Of a stretch of DNA of 57,777 bases, positions 1 to 9,118 are shown piece by piece. The notes below the pieces were generated by a model that did not search any database, was not told the DNA's origin, and saw only the letters and a program-made list of their open reading frames with translations. Origin of the DNA: Thermotogaceae bacterium (GTDB lineage Bacteria > Thermotogota > Thermotogae > Thermotogales > Thermotogaceae); NCBI GenBank assembly GCA_026993805.1, contig JALWSA010000057.1, forward strand, positions 1 through 57,777, read 5' to 3'. A program made the position numbers and the translations under genes. Position 1 is the first letter of the stretch. Each line of letters opens with the position of its first letter.

Positions 1-185
1 TCATTGAAGAGAGGTTTTTCGAGGGATTGGAGAAGGTTAAACTCCCTGAGTACGGTTTGAAAGTCTCCGCCAGCATAGGCACGGCCGTTTATGGTGTTGA
101 TGGGACGGACCCCGATGAACTTTTGAATGTGGCGGATATGCGCATGTACAAAAACAAGGAAAGCAAAAAATCAATGAGAAGGTGA
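1..185 (+). CDS. GGDEF-domain diguanylate cyclase, C-terminal end (partial)
   Basis: Open reading from the window edge, in frame from base 3, stopping at TGA 183-185 after 60 codons. The residues match the last part of a GGDEF domain: a 'SASIGTAVY' strand followed by the closing helix 'ADMRMYKNKE', the usual A-D-x-x-M-Y-x-x-K ending. Such domains make cyclic di-GMP from GTP. The GGDEF motif itself lies upstream of the window, so catalytic competence and any sensor domains cannot be judged. The apolipoprotein N-acyltransferase gene begins 25 bases downstream on the same strand, so the two are probably co-transcribed. Confidence 0.82.
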   Translation, partial: IEERFFEGLEKVKLPEYGLKVSASIGTAVYGVDGTDPDELLNVADMRMYKNKESKKSMRR

Positions 186-210
186 CTCACCTGTCTCAGG
201 GGGGATCGAG

Positions 211-1647
211 TTGATACCGGAGATCTTGGCAGTTATTTCAGGGGCACTTTATGCATTTTCCATGCCGGGCTTTTCTATGGAATTTCTTTCCATCCTCTCT
301 CTGATTATTCTTTTTAGAATTCTGGACAGCGTCGAATTGGTCAGAGGGGCCTTTGCATCTATGCTTTATTTCTTCACCGCTATTCTAATCTCCCATTTCT
401 GGCTTCTCGGAACCCTGATCACTAATTTTTCGAGATTTCTGGGATACCCCCCTTATATGGGTTTTCTTACCTTTTTGCTCTTTGCCTTTTATGAATCCCT
501 CTTTTACCTTGGATTCGGCGCCGCATATGTGCTCTTTCGGGATAGAATGAACGAATTGGTGCATTCTTACATATTCGTTCCTTCGTTGTTCGCTTTGATA
601 GAGCTTTTGAGAGGTATGGGAGATTTGGGCTTTACAGGCGCGTCCCTTTCCGACGCTTTCTTTAAAAACGAAATAGCGCTTTGGATAGTCTCGCTTGTTG
701 GAAAATACGGGCTCATATATCTGGTGGTAGCAGGAGCGGAATATCTGAAGAGGTTTCGCTATAGAGATCTCGTGCTAATTCTTGGAGCGATTTACCTGGT
801 GTTTTATATACCCAAGGTGGTGAAAAACCCGGTTTTGAACCTGGAAGGTCAACTCTTGACGCTTTACCAGACGAGTCAAGATCCTGTTGAGAGGTACAGC
901 GTCGAGCCAAAAGTGTCTCTTGAAAAGATTTCTGACTTAGAACCAAAAGGGATTCTTGTGACTCCTGAAGCTTTTGTTTCATCATTGCCTGTTTCGAAAA
1001 GAGTTCTGGATTATCTTCCGGAGGGTGCTATTCTGGGAGTTGTATACAAGGATGAGAGGGGTTATCACAACGCCGCGGTCTATCGAGAAGGGAAGAACAT
1101 TAACATTTACGATAAGGTACGTCTTTTCCCATTTGCCGAGATGCTTCCTTATCCCAAGGTCTTCTCGTTCCTGAAATTTTTGAAAAAGCTCCATTATTAC
1201 ACACCCGGAAAATCTTATAAACCCATGGTGGTTAATGGCAAGAGTGTAGGAGTTTTAATCTGCTTTGAAAGCTACTTTGAGGAAGGTGCGCTAACTTACG
1301 CGAACGAAGGTGCGGATTTTCTCTTGGTCATAAGCAACGACGGGTGGTTTAAAAGCAAAAAAGCTCTGATGCAACACTTTGCAAAGGCCGTCATTCGAGC
1401 TGCAGAGTCGGGACTTTGGGTGGTTCAGGTTTCCAACACGGGGATAACCGGTGTGGTGGACGGCAGAGGAAATATCCGAGTCATGCTCCCTCCATTTACC
1501 GAAAGGGCAGTACATACATACGTGGGGAAACCTTCCCCCACGCTTTACAGCAAATATTGGAAAAGCGTTCCTTTCATTTTAATAGCTTTGCTTGTGGTTT
1601 CCGTTTCCTTCTCTCGAAGGAGAAGAGTTCTTAAGGTGTGGAAGTGA
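211..1647 (+). CDS. lnt: Apolipoprotein N-acyltransferase (Lnt family)
   Basis: 478-residue membrane enzyme that would add the third acyl chain to the N-terminal cysteine of lipoproteins. About seven hydrophobic segments fill residues 1-200, followed by a carbon-nitrogen-hydrolase domain. The expected catalytic triad is visible as E253 ('TPEAF'), K302 ('YDKVRLFPF') and C351 ('LICFES'); the MLPYP stretch after the lysine is also typical. A final hydrophobic segment precedes a basic tail. The start is TTG at 211, seven bases after GGGGGGA. The 3' end overlaps the convergent downstream gene by 17 bases. Lnt fits an organism with an outer sheath or membrane that sorts lipoproteins. Family assignment is strong; the acyl donor is not evident from sequence. 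Confidence 0.9.
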   Translation: MIPEILAVISGALYAFSMPGFSMEFLSILSLIILFRILDSVELVRGAFASMLYFFTAILISHFWLLGTLITNFSRFLGYPPYMGFLTFLLFAFYESLFYLGFGAAYVLFRDRMNELVHSYIFVPSLFALIELLRGMGDLGFTGASLSDAFFKNEIALWIVSLVGKYGLIYLVVAGAEYLKRFRYRDLVLILGAIYLVFYIPKVVKNPVLNLEGQLLTLYQTSQDPVERYSVEPKVSLEKISDLEPKGILVTPEAFVSSLPVSKRVLDYLPEGAILGVVYKDERGYHNAAVYREGKNINIYDKVRLFPFAEMLPYPKVFSFLKFLKKLHYYTPGKSYKPMVVNGKSVGVLICFESYFEEGALTYANEGADFLLVISNDGWFKSKKALMQHFAKAVIRAAESGLWVVQVSNTGITGVVDGRGNIRVMLPPFTERAVHTYVGKPSPTLYSKYWKSVPFILIALLVVSVSFSRRRRVLKVWK

Positions 1648-4600
1648 TCTTTTCGTATTCTTCTATCGTCTTGTGAAAGTTCTCCAAGAGCTTTTCAGCT
1701 TCACTGGGGCTTGAAACACCAAGATTTTTTAGCGTCGTTTCTGGATCTTCGTTGAGTAGTTTTTTGACGTTTTCGTAAAGGGCGTTTGAATCATTCAAAA
1801 GGAGTTTGTAATGCGCTTTAAAGCGGATATAACGTTCATATACCAGAAGTGAGAATGTTGGACTCAGCTGACTGTAAATTTCTCGGTAATCTCCGCCTAA
1901 CCTTTCTATGAGAAGCTTTGCTATCTCTCTTCTCAAAGATTCCCATGGATTGTACTTGGCACGCATGTTTCCCTTCAGGAATTCTTTAATTTCTCTAACT
2001 TGAAGGCTTATCCACATCTTCTCATTGGAAAATTCTCTCAGGGCTTTTTCAAGATAGGCCAGGACGCTAGTTTCTTGTTCGCCGCGAAAATCCTTTTCGG
2101 ATAACCCTTTAGCCATTCTCTCTATATCGTTTTCGGCTCTCCTTCTCCACATTGGAAGTTCTTTTTCGATTCTTTTATAGCTCTCTGAGTACATACTCAG
2201 CATTTTCTCGTATTCTTCTATGGAATCTTTCAACTGTTTTTTGTAGGCCATGATGTTCGCCATAGAGTGGAGAAAATCTATGAGAGCATCAGGGACTCCC
2301 CAGACGCCTCTTTTGCTCATCATTTCAGTAGCCCATATCTCTTTATTGGCAAGCCAGTGGAGAAATTCTTTGTTTTCTTTCGAATCTATCGGTTTTATCT
2401 TGACGGCTATCTCGGCAAAATACCTGTATATATCCTGACCGTTTACAGCTTTTCTCAGATCGTAGTTCTTCCAATCGGGGAATCTGTTCCAGGAACCCGG
2501 AAGGTTGTGGATCGTGATCATGGCATATTCCCGGAAGTTGTCGTAATACCTTTGAGAGGCTTTTTCAAGCTCCTCTTTAACCGGTTTTGCGTTTGGACTA
2601 TCTGGAAGCCTTGATCTCAGAAGTTTGCTCAGATTGTCGAGACTTGCAAATCTTCCAGCTAAAGCTTTATAAGTGTTTCTTTCGTTGAAGACGAGGAGCG
2701 ATGTTTCGTACAGAGAGACGGCGTCAAGAAGTTGCTGGAAAAGGAGAAGGTTGCCTTTACCGAGTGAATTTTCGATCTTTGCTTGACCTTCTTTTTCCAT
2801 GAGCTTTACTATTGGAAGCAGATCTTCGCGTTTTTTCAAGGGATGGATGAATTTTTGGAAGATGTCAAACTCTTGCTCCGCTAAGCGGCGATAATCATCG
2901 ATGGTTTTAACGGTGTTCCTCAGCGAAACGAGTCTTTCTGGCTGGACAGCAAGGGCTGCCATGTAGAAGTATGCTTTCCCGTAAGCGTGATTTATCTTCA
3001 AACAGGTGCTCAGTTCTTTCAGTGCTTCTGCATAATATTTTGCGCTATCGATTTCTATTTTTTTCATCAGTTCTTTTGCCTGATCCATTTTCTTCTTTAT
3101 GACTTCGTAAAGCTTTTTGATCTCTTCCAGCCTGGCCCTTTCAAGTTCCACGTTGCTCATGGTGAATATTTTTCCACCGAGTTCTTTTGCTTTTGCAGCT
3201 TTGTAGCTTTCAAGGTCTTTCAGGTAAGAATACTTTCCCGTCTTTTTTTGGAGGTCTTCCAGATCCTTTTCCAACATGGGTAGCTGATTTTTCAAGTCGT
3301 TTTGGTACTTTCTGAATCTCATGAGAGCAAGGTAGTACGAATTGCCGCTCTTGAAATGTACTTCCGAGATGAAATATCTCCACCTCATGTATGTGGATGT
3401 GTATGTCAGAATGAGGGCTGCGGCGAGAAGAAAGACGGCCGCTTTCTTGCTTGCATCGACTTTTAACTTGAGGGTCAGCCACTCGTCTTTGTTGAAATAT
3501 CCAGATACGGCAGTAGATGCCAGGAACATTGCCGTCAGGGCGTTGGGCAGAAGGTGCCCTGGGAACGAGAAGAAAGATTGTATCGCGAAATCGGCAAAAC
3601 CCATTGATAGGGCAAGAAATAGGAGCGCATCGTCTTTGTCGTCAAGGCGCCGCAACGTTCTGAAAAAGTAAATCACGAGATAAAGGAGAAGAACTATCAT
3701 GAAGAATGTTCCAACGATTCCTGTTTCTCCAAGGACCTGGAAATAATCGTTGTGAGTCCTCTTGAAGTTATTCCATCCCCATATGAATCTCGGATGCTTT
3801 TTGATGATGTCTCCCATGTAGCTTATGGTAAGTATCTGATACGTTCCTATTCCGGTTCCAAAAATCTTGTGATCTTTCCATTGCTCGTACGAGGAGAACC
3901 ATGCGAGCATTCTTTCATCCCAGCTGCTGGTGGATAACATCGCTTCAACTCTCTTTGCAGCTGTGAACTTTCCGTGACCTGTAAGAGGGGTTGGTAAGTT
4001 ATAAAGAACAATTATGAAAGCGGTAGCTATGGCGGCAATTATTATAAGGAGCTTTTGCACAGAGGAAAGTTTTTTAGCGAGTTCTGGTGATGTTTTTTCC
4101 AGTTCCTGACGAGCAACATCCTTTTTCTCTTTCCTTTTTACATATATGAAGTAAAAGATGAAGAAGAAAAGGTTGGTTAGAAAGACGCCGCCGTATTCGG
4201 ATCTCGTCTGGCTGACTATTACGGTTATAAGCATAAGTATCAATGAGAGAGTTGCAAGGGATTTTATTAGGAGGACTTTTGTGTAGTTTTTAATGTTTTT
4301 CCACCCGAAATTGTATGAGAGGATGAAATAGAGTGTAGTCGGTATTACCATTCCAAGGTAATTTGCCACGAAGATGGTGTTTCCTATGCTTGCTTTTATA
4401 GATGCCCTTGTAAAGGGAGTGCCTATTTTGCCCAGGAGCAAGTCAAAACCCGCGTAAAAGTTGAGCAGGGCGTCGTAGGATATGAAACCTGCTGTAAGGA
4501 TAACCACGAACAAAAAGCGTGTGATTTTGTCCTTTTCTTTATAGTAATTGCTTATGTAAACCGCAAGGAATGCGTTCAGGAGCGTGTAAAGTGCGATATC

Positions 4601-4879
4601 TATGGAGTAGACTAAGTAAAACGGTCTGTCTCTGAATACGTTTATTGTGGAAAGCAGAGCCGAAACTGCAAAGCCAAAGAAGAGCAAATGAGCGAAGTTG
4701 AATTTTAAGGTTCCTTTCTTTTTCAAAAGTCTTATTATGGCTATGGTCAGGAGTATAGAGAATCCGAGCGAAAGGATAGCGTATTTGGGCACACTGAATT
4801 CGTAAGTGAGCTTTTTGTGAGCGAACAGCGCAACGACCACATAGAGCACCGTGAAGAAAATCTCTTCGAATTTCGTCAA
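1631..4879 (-). CDS. O-antigen ligase/polymerase-like membrane protein with long helical C-terminal domain
   Basis: 1082 residues. Roughly residues 5-490 hold a dozen hydrophobic segments and the Wzy_C/WaaL hallmark 'RTHNDYFQVLGETGIVG' at 374-390, with an 'RSEYG' loop near 226. This family joins or polymerises lipid-linked glycans on the outer face of the cytoplasmic membrane. After the last membrane segment there is a further ~590-residue, charged, almost wholly helical region with coiled-coil and TPR-like character, much longer than in standard ligases. Start TTG at 4879, preceded by AAAGGGGGTCG. A good promoter lies upstream (4916-4944). The gene is transcribed alone and converges on lnt. 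Substrate is unknown; surface polysaccharide or glycoprotein glycan transfer are both possible. Confidence 0.75.
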   Translation of the reverse strand: MTKFEEIFFTVLYVVVALFAHKKLTYEFSVPKYAILSLGFSILLTIAIIRLLKKKGTLKFNFAHLLFFGFAVSALLSTINVFRDRPFYLVYSIDIALYTLLNAFLAVYISNYYKEKDKITRFLFVVILTAGFISYDALLNFYAGFDLLLGKIGTPFTRASIKASIGNTIFVANYLGMVIPTTLYFILSYNFGWKNIKNYTKVLLIKSLATLSLILMLITVIVSQTRSEYGGVFLTNLFFFIFYFIYVKRKEKKDVARQELEKTSPELAKKLSSVQKLLIIIAAIATAFIIVLYNLPTPLTGHGKFTAAKRVEAMLSTSSWDERMLAWFSSYEQWKDHKIFGTGIGTYQILTISYMGDIIKKHPRFIWGWNNFKRTHNDYFQVLGETGIVGTFFMIVLLLYLVIYFFRTLRRLDDKDDALLFLALSMGFADFAIQSFFSFPGHLLPNALTAMFLASTAVSGYFNKDEWLTLKLKVDASKKAAVFLLAAALILTYTSTYMRWRYFISEVHFKSGNSYYLALMRFRKYQNDLKNQLPMLEKDLEDLQKKTGKYSYLKDLESYKAAKAKELGGKIFTMSNVELERARLEEIKKLYEVIKKKMDQAKELMKKIEIDSAKYYAEALKELSTCLKINHAYGKAYFYMAALAVQPERLVSLRNTVKTIDDYRRLAEQEFDIFQKFIHPLKKREDLLPIVKLMEKEGQAKIENSLGKGNLLLFQQLLDAVSLYETSLLVFNERNTYKALAGRFASLDNLSKLLRSRLPDSPNAKPVKEELEKASQRYYDNFREYAMITIHNLPGSWNRFPDWKNYDLRKAVNGQDIYRYFAEIAVKIKPIDSKENKEFLHWLANKEIWATEMMSKRGVWGVPDALIDFLHSMANIMAYKKQLKDSIEEYEKMLSMYSESYKRIEKELPMWRRRAENDIERMAKGLSEKDFRGEQETSVLAYLEKALREFSNEKMWISLQVREIKEFLKGNMRAKYNPWESLRREIAKLLIERLGGDYREIYSQLSPTFSLLVYERYIRFKAHYKLLLNDSNALYENVKKLLNEDPETTLKNLGVSSPSEAEKLLENFHKTIEEYEKITSTP

Positions 4880-4915
4880 GGTAACGACCCCCTTTCACAG
4901 CACACCACGAGCAAG

Positions 4916-4944
4916 ATTATGCCAAAAAAGAACTTTTTCATCAA
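4916..4944 (-). promoter_or_regulatory. Promoter of the O-antigen-ligase-like gene
   Basis: On the minus strand TTGATG (4944-4939) is followed after exactly 17 bases by CATAAT (4921-4916), a near-consensus sigma-70/sigma-A promoter. It lies about 37 bases before the TTG start with a good ribosome binding site in between. Confidence 0.6.
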
Positions 4945-4952
4945 CGATGTGA

Positions 4953-4961
4953 TGATAAAAT
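4953..4961 (+). promoter_or_regulatory. Extended -10 candidate for cysS
   Basis: TGATAAAAT, i.e. a TGn extension plus TAAAAT, about 45 bases before the cysS start, in the divergent gap with the ligase gene. No clear -35 is visible (TTTTTC at a plausible distance). The same 9-base pattern recurs before several other genes in the window. Confidence 0.4.
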
Positions 4962-5004
4962 ACTCAGGATTGTTATTGAAGAACTGCACTGAGGGGTGAT
5001 GACA

Positions 5005-6417
5005 TTGCTGAGAATAATGAACACTTTTACTGGTAAAAAGGAAGAGTTCGTTCCGCTCAAAGATGGATGGGTGAGAATGTATGTGTGCGGTCCCACCGTT
5101 TATAGTCTCATCCACGTTGGAAACGCAAGGCCAGCGGTTGTCTTCGATGCGTTTAGAAGGTATCTGGAATACAGGGGATACAAGGTTGTGATGGTCCAGA
5201 ATTTCACTGACATAGACGATAAGATAATAAACAGAGCCAATGAACTGGGCGTTGATTGGTACGATTTTGCAAGCGCGATGATAGCCGAGTATTTCAGAGA
5301 TGCGAATGAGCTTGGTATCAGGAGCGCGAATTTTCATCCGAGAACGACGGATTACGTAAAAGAGATAATCCAGATCATCCAGGGGCTGATAGACAAAGGA
5401 TATGCTTATGTTGCCAGTAACGGTGATGTTTACTTTTCCGTCAGGAAATTTGAGGGGTATGGCCAGCTTTCCGGGAAGAAGATAGAGGAGCTCATGGCAG
5501 GTGCGAGGATAGAGCCTGGCGAAGAAAAGAAGGATCCCTTGGATTTTGCCCTGTGGAAAGCTGCAAAGCCCGGTGAACCCTGGTGGGATTCTCCGTGGTG
5601 TAAGGGAAGACCGGGGTGGCACATCGAATGTTCTGCGATGAGCATGACGCTTCTTGGTGAGAGCTTTGACATCCACGCAGGCGGGGAGGATCTTGTCTTC
5701 CCTCATCATGAGAACGAGAGAGCCCAGTCCGAAGCCTACACTGGCAAGATCTTCGCGAAGTACTGGATGCACAACGGGATGATAAGAATCAAAGGAGAAA
5801 AGATGAGCAAGTCTATAGGTAACATTTTCCTTATTAGAAACGCTTTGAGAGCTTTTGGAAGAGATGCCGTCAGGTTATTTCTCCTTTCCAAGCATTACAG
5901 GTCTCCGATAGATTTCTCTGAGGATATAATGAGAGACCATAAGAGAGCCGTTGAGAGGGCATGGGAAGCTCTGAGAAAGTTTGAGAGCAGGTACGAGGAC
6001 CTTGTGCCCGTTCCAAAACGCGACCAGTGGATGGAGGAGAAGAAGGAAGCTTTTGTTGAGGCTTTAGATGATGATTTCAACACTCCAAAGGCCGTAGCTT
6101 TGATTTTCGATCTAATAAAGGAGCTCAACAAAGCCATGGACGACGGGAATGAAGACAAAGCACTGAAAATCTATCATTTGATAAGAAGGGAGTTTGGTCC
6201 CGTGCTTGGACTCTTTGATCTTGAAGAAGAGAGAGAAGAGGCGACAGGAATAGAAGAAGGGCTTTTGAATTTGATCGTGGATATAAGGAGTGAGCTCAGG
6301 AAGGAGAAGAGGTTCGATCTTGCAGATTCAATAAGAGATCGTCTGAAAGATATGGGAGTGATTTTAAAGGATACACGCGAGGGAACCATTTGGGAAGTGA
6401 AGAGGAAGAATGTATAA
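5005..6417 (+). CDS. cysS: Cysteinyl-tRNA synthetase
   Basis: 470 residues, normal for the family. Class I signatures are plain: the HIGH-type motif as HVGN at 37-40 inside '[15 protein letters not shown]' and KMSKS at 266-270. Zinc ligand motifs C-G-P-T, 'WHIECSAM' and 'HHENE' are in place. It charges tRNA-Cys in the cytoplasm. I start it at TTG 5005, five bases after a good Shine-Dalgarno (GAGGGGTGAT, 4991-5000). GTG 4996 and ATG 4999 are in frame but sit inside that site, and ATG 5017 is also possible. A ferredoxin gene follows after 41 bases. Confidence 0.95.
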   Translation: MLRIMNTFTGKKEEFVPLKDGWVRMYVCGPTVYSLIHVGNARPAVVFDAFRRYLEYRGYKVVMVQNFTDIDDKIINRANELGVDWYDFASAMIAEYFRDANELGIRSANFHPRTTDYVKEIIQIIQGLIDKGYAYVASNGDVYFSVRKFEGYGQLSGKKIEELMAGARIEPGEEKKDPLDFALWKAAKPGEPWWDSPWCKGRPGWHIECSAMSMTLLGESFDIHAGGEDLVFPHHENERAQSEAYTGKIFAKYWMHNGMIRIKGEKMSKSIGNIFLIRNALRAFGRDAVRLFLLSKHYRSPIDFSEDIMRDHKRAVERAWEALRKFESRYEDLVPVPKRDQWMEEKKEAFVEALDDDFNTPKAVALIFDLIKELNKAMDDGNEDKALKIYHLIRREFGPVLGLFDLEEEREEATGIEEGLLNLIVDIRSELRKEKRFDLADSIRDRLKDMGVILKDTREGTIWEVKRKNV

Positions 6418-6458
6418 TTACTGCTTGGAATGATGAACGAAGGAGAGGAGGATAAACC

Positions 6459-6680
6459 TTGCCGAGAAAAGCTTATCGCATTGAGATTAACTTCTCGTGG
6501 TGCAAACAGTGTGGACTTTGTTATTGGATATGTCCCACAAAGGCCCTTGTGGAAGGCGATCTCCTCTATCCAAAGATAGACAATGAAGATAAGTGCATAG
6601 GATGTATGCTGTGTGAAAACATCTGCCCAGAGATGGCTATAGATGTTCTTCCAAAGGAAGAGGTCAAGACGGAAGCTTGA
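6459..6680 (+). CDS. Small 2[4Fe-4S] ferredoxin-like protein
   Basis: 73 residues with two complete C-x2-C-x2-C-x3-C-P cluster motifs ('CKQCGLCYWICP' and 'CIGCMLCENICP'), so two cubane clusters are expected. The short basic N-terminus and spacing resemble the delta subunit of 2-oxoacid:ferredoxin oxidoreductases (KorD/VorD type), but no alpha, beta or gamma subunit lies in the window, so an independent electron carrier is equally possible. TTG start, after GGAGAGGAGGATAAACC. It follows cysS by 41 bases and its last 17 bases overlap the convergent acetyltransferase gene. Confidence 0.85.
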   Translation: MPRKAYRIEINFSWCKQCGLCYWICPTKALVEGDLLYPKIDNEDKCIGCMLCENICPEMAIDVLPKEEVKTEA

Positions 6681-7518
6681 AACACATTTCTTTCTGTTCG
6701 AAAATCACTTTATATCCGGAGCTCTTAGCAGCTTCATAAAGGAGATCATCTTCTGGCACAGAAGAGATGGTTACCAGCGGCCGGCCCGTTTCGCTTAATA
6801 CCCAATTTGTAAAGTTCCTCAACATGTTTGCATAAACATGCGAGTTTTTGAGTGGCGAAAGATCGACTATGAAGGCACTATCGGGCGTCGTTCCCCAAAC
6901 AGCAAATCCCTCTTCACCGTGGAATATGAATCTCGATAAGTTGTACCTTCCATTGGATAGAAGCAATGTCAGGGGTTCTCTCTGCCAGTTCGGTTTTCTC
7001 TGAAGTGTTATTTCAGCTTCAAGAGCTGCTCTGTGTATCCATCTGGGATCGGTCTTGAAGACCCTGAAGCTGTCCGGAATGTCTTCTTCCTCTGATTTTT
7101 TTGCAAGCGTGTAAAGGTTCCTCAATTCTCTGAATCCATTCTTTTGATAAAACCTGAATGCTCTCGGGTCACTCGATGCGACTTCAAGGATAACCCTTTC
7201 GACACCTTTCCATTTTAGTGCTTCAAGGGCGTGCTGCAAAATTCTATCGGCCAAGCCAGTACCTCTCTTTTCCCTCACTACACCCATTGCATCGATTCTT
7301 CCTCGATTCTTTCTGATGCCTGTTACCACGAATCCAACGGCTCTTTTGTTCTCGTAGAAGACATACGAAGTGTCGAGGTTAAGGGAGTTTTCCCGTACAT
7401 CCAAACGGAAATTAAGCACGTCCCAGTTTACAGGTATGGCGTAGTCCTTGAAAATCTCATTTACGAGATTGACGAAATCGATCAAAGACACTTCGTTTAA
7501 AGTTTTTATTTCGTACAT
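6664..7518 (-). CDS. GNAT-family N-acetyltransferase
   Basis: 284 residues. The N-terminal ~150 residues form a GNAT domain: a strand 'GRIDAMGVV' followed by the acetyl-CoA loop 'REKRGTGLADRILQHAL' (R-x-x-G-x-G/A type), then 'SDPRAFRFYQKNGF' in the usual C-terminal position. The remaining ~130 residues may be a second, degenerate GNAT-like half. The substrate cannot be inferred. Start ATG 7518, after GAGGTGAAAGT. It is the last gene of the alaS run, nine bases after fliS, and overlaps the convergent ferredoxin gene by 17 bases. Confidence 0.8.
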   Translation of the reverse strand: MYEIKTLNEVSLIDFVNLVNEIFKDYAIPVNWDVLNFRLDVRENSLNLDTSYVFYENKRAVGFVVTGIRKNRGRIDAMGVVREKRGTGLADRILQHALEALKWKGVERVILEVASSDPRAFRFYQKNGFRELRNLYTLAKKSEEEDIPDSFRVFKTDPRWIHRAALEAEITLQRKPNWQREPLTLLLSNGRYNLSRFIFHGEEGFAVWGTTPDSAFIVDLSPLKNSHVYANMLRNFTNWVLSETGRPLVTISSVPEDDLLYEAAKSSGYKVIFEQKEMCFKLPS

Positions 7519-7527
7519 ACTTTCACC

Positions 7528-7950
7528 TCAGATGTTTATATCCAATCCGGATTTGTGGGTATCCCGGGCTATTTCGAGGGTATTTCCAGCTTTTTTCATG
7601 ACCTCTCTCCAGGTTCCAAGGAGCTCTTCGAGCATTGAACGAACTTCCTTGAAAGCCTCAGCGTCTTTTTTTACATTTCCGTTCAGAAGCCTCTGGAACA
7701 TGTAGTTGTAAAGGGCCCGGAGGTTTTGAGCAATCTGCCCGCCCCTCTGAACATCGAGGGACATGTTGAGCTCCATTATTATGTCCTCAACCTTTTTCAC
7801 CCTCTCGTTTACTCCTTTGTAGTCTTTCTTTTCAAGCAAGTCGAGAGCTTCGTTCAGAAGCTCTATGGATCTTTGATAGAGAAGTTCCACGAGTTTTGCG
7901 GGACTTGCGGTTTTGATCATATTTTCTATATAAGCGTTTTTGCTGTTCAA
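7528..7950 (-). CDS. fliS: Flagellar export chaperone FliS
   Basis: 140 residues, all helical, with the typical FliS opening 'NAYIENMIKTASPAKLVELLY' and the later 'AQNLRALYNYM' helix. FliS binds the C-terminus of flagellin in the cytoplasm, prevents early polymerisation and hands it to the export gate. TTG start at 7950, after AAGGGGGAATTTC. It lies 13 bases after an unknown protein gene and inside a run begun by alaS rather than a flagellar cluster. A FliD-like gene is found far away at 35.4-36.6 kb; no flagellin gene is in the window. Confidence 0.9.
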   Translation of the reverse strand: MNSKNAYIENMIKTASPAKLVELLYQRSIELLNEALDLLEKKDYKGVNERVKKVEDIIMELNMSLDVQRGGQIAQNLRALYNYMFQRLLNGNVKKDAEAFKEVRSMLEELLGTWREVMKKAGNTLEIARDTHKSGLDINI

Positions 7951-7963
7951 AGAAATTCCCCCT

Positions 7964-8572
7964 TCAGCTGAGCTTTTGCTTCATCAGATCCCTGACTTTT
8001 TCGAAATACTCTTTGTAGTATTTAAGAACTTTCGGGAGCTGATATTCTATTATATCAGACAATTCAATGACATCTCTCTTTTCAAGGCTGTCCATGAAAC
8101 TTTTCAAAATTTCAACGACTTCTGTCTCTCTTTCCTCGGCCATGCCTATGTCCTTTGGAGAAAGGTTGGATATCTTTTCGGTGTTCTTTCTCAAGTCTTC
8201 CACGGCCGACAGCCCTTCGGATAGATCTCTTATGGCATTGTAGCCTTTTTCAGTATCCGCTATCATGTCTTCCGAGACCTTTGGGAGCAGTGACAGGACT
8301 TTGTCCAGATATTTGATTATATTATCGAGCATGGAGAGCAGGAACTCTTTCACAGGTTTATATTCGAGTTCGATCGTCAACCCTTCTTCATCTATGATAG
8401 CCTTTCTGAGTTCGTCTACATGTATCATAGGCACCTCTTTCCCGTTGACCACCACCTTAGACAACACTTTGTTTTTGAATTCGCTCTGAAGCTTATCTAA
8501 AAGCTCTCCGAAGTTTTGATAATCTTTAGGATTTATTTCTCTCTCTTCACCGTTCACTATGAGCTTTACCAT
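7964..8572 (-). CDS. Unknown protein, predicted beta-grasp N-terminus plus helical bundle
   Basis: 202 residues, no family recognised. Residues 1-75 look like a small beta-grasp fold of ThiS/ubiquitin type: strands 'VKLIVNGEER' and 'VVVNGKEVP' around a helix, ending in 'LTIELEY'. The remainder is helical, leucine- and charge-rich, ending with a basic helix. There are no cysteines, signal peptide or membrane segments, so it should be cytoplasmic. It starts at ATG 8572, directly after the Nudix stop codon, and is followed 13 bases later by fliS. The location suggests, but does not prove, a link to flagellar assembly, for example a FliT-like chaperone. Confidence 0.7.
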   Translation of the reverse strand: MVKLIVNGEEREINPKDYQNFGELLDKLQSEFKNKVLSKVVVNGKEVPMIHVDELRKAIIDEEGLTIELEYKPVKEFLLSMLDNIIKYLDKVLSLLPKVSEDMIADTEKGYNAIRDLSEGLSAVEDLRKNTEKISNLSPKDIGMAEERETEVVEILKSFMDSLEKRDVIELSDIIEYQLPKVLKYYKEYFEKVRDLMKQKLS

Positions 8573-9118
8573 TCATATCCCTCCCTTTAATTTGTGCCAT
8601 GCCCTCATGATGGCGACATTCGTTTTCGAATCCGGTATCTCCCCTTCCACGCACATTTTAACAGCTTCTTCGAAGTCCATTTCGACGATTTCTAAGAATT
8701 CGTCTTCGTCCGCTTCTTTTTTCTTATCGACGAGATCCGTGGCAAGATAAAGGTATATCTTTTCGGTTGCAAAACCCGGCGAAGTGTAGATGTATCCCAA
8801 CGGAATTAGCGTTCTGGCGTCTTTTCCGATTTCTTCCATGAGCTCTTCTCGTGTTCTCCACTCCGGGTCTTCATCGTCTGAATCTAATTTACCTGCAGGT
8901 ATCTCAAGAAGATGAGTCTGTGCAGCATAGCGAAACTGCCTTACAAGGTAAATTTTGCCGTCTTGCACGGGAACTGCCGCGACGGCTCCGCGATGGCGAA
9001 CGATTTCCCTGTAACCTTTCTTCCCGTTGGGAAGGAGCACTGTTTCTTTGTAGACCTTTATCACTTTTCCGTCGAAGACGAGATTGGAAGAGATCGGTTT
9101 TTCCGTGAAATCCTTCAT
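8573..9118 (-). CDS. Nudix hydrolase, ADP-ribose pyrophosphatase type
   Basis: 181 residues. The context of an ADP-ribose pyrophosphatase is clear: 'RGAVAAVPVQDGKIYLVRQ', then 'LEIPAGKLD' leading into the Nudix helix 'REELMEEIG', then 'YTSPGFATEKIYLYLA'. Members hydrolyse ADP-ribose to AMP and ribose-5-phosphate. The Nudix box is slightly off: one extra residue lies between the G and the first acidic residue, and the arginine of the R-E-x-x-E-E core appears replaced by glutamate. ATG start with GGAGG seven bases upstream; its start overlaps the stop of the M55 gene by four bases, indicating coupled translation. Confidence 0.88.
   Translation of the reverse strand: MKDFTEKPISSNLVFDGKVIKVYKETVLLPNGKKGYREIVRHRGAVAAVPVQDGKIYLVRQFRYAAQTHLLEIPAGKLDSDDEDPEWRTREELMEEIGKDARTLIPLGYIYTSPGFATEKIYLYLATDLVDKKKEADEDEFLEIVEMDFEEAVKMCVEGEIPDSKTNVAIMRAWHKLKGGI

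Noticed and set aside
4876-5772. Long minus-strand open frame of 298 codons opposite cysS
   Set aside because: Lies wholly antisense to a well-supported cysS, has no recognisable domains and a low-complexity non-protein-like composition.
6459-6680. 2-oxoacid oxidoreductase operon
   Set aside because: Only the ferredoxin-like piece is present; the flanking genes are cysS and a GNAT enzyme.
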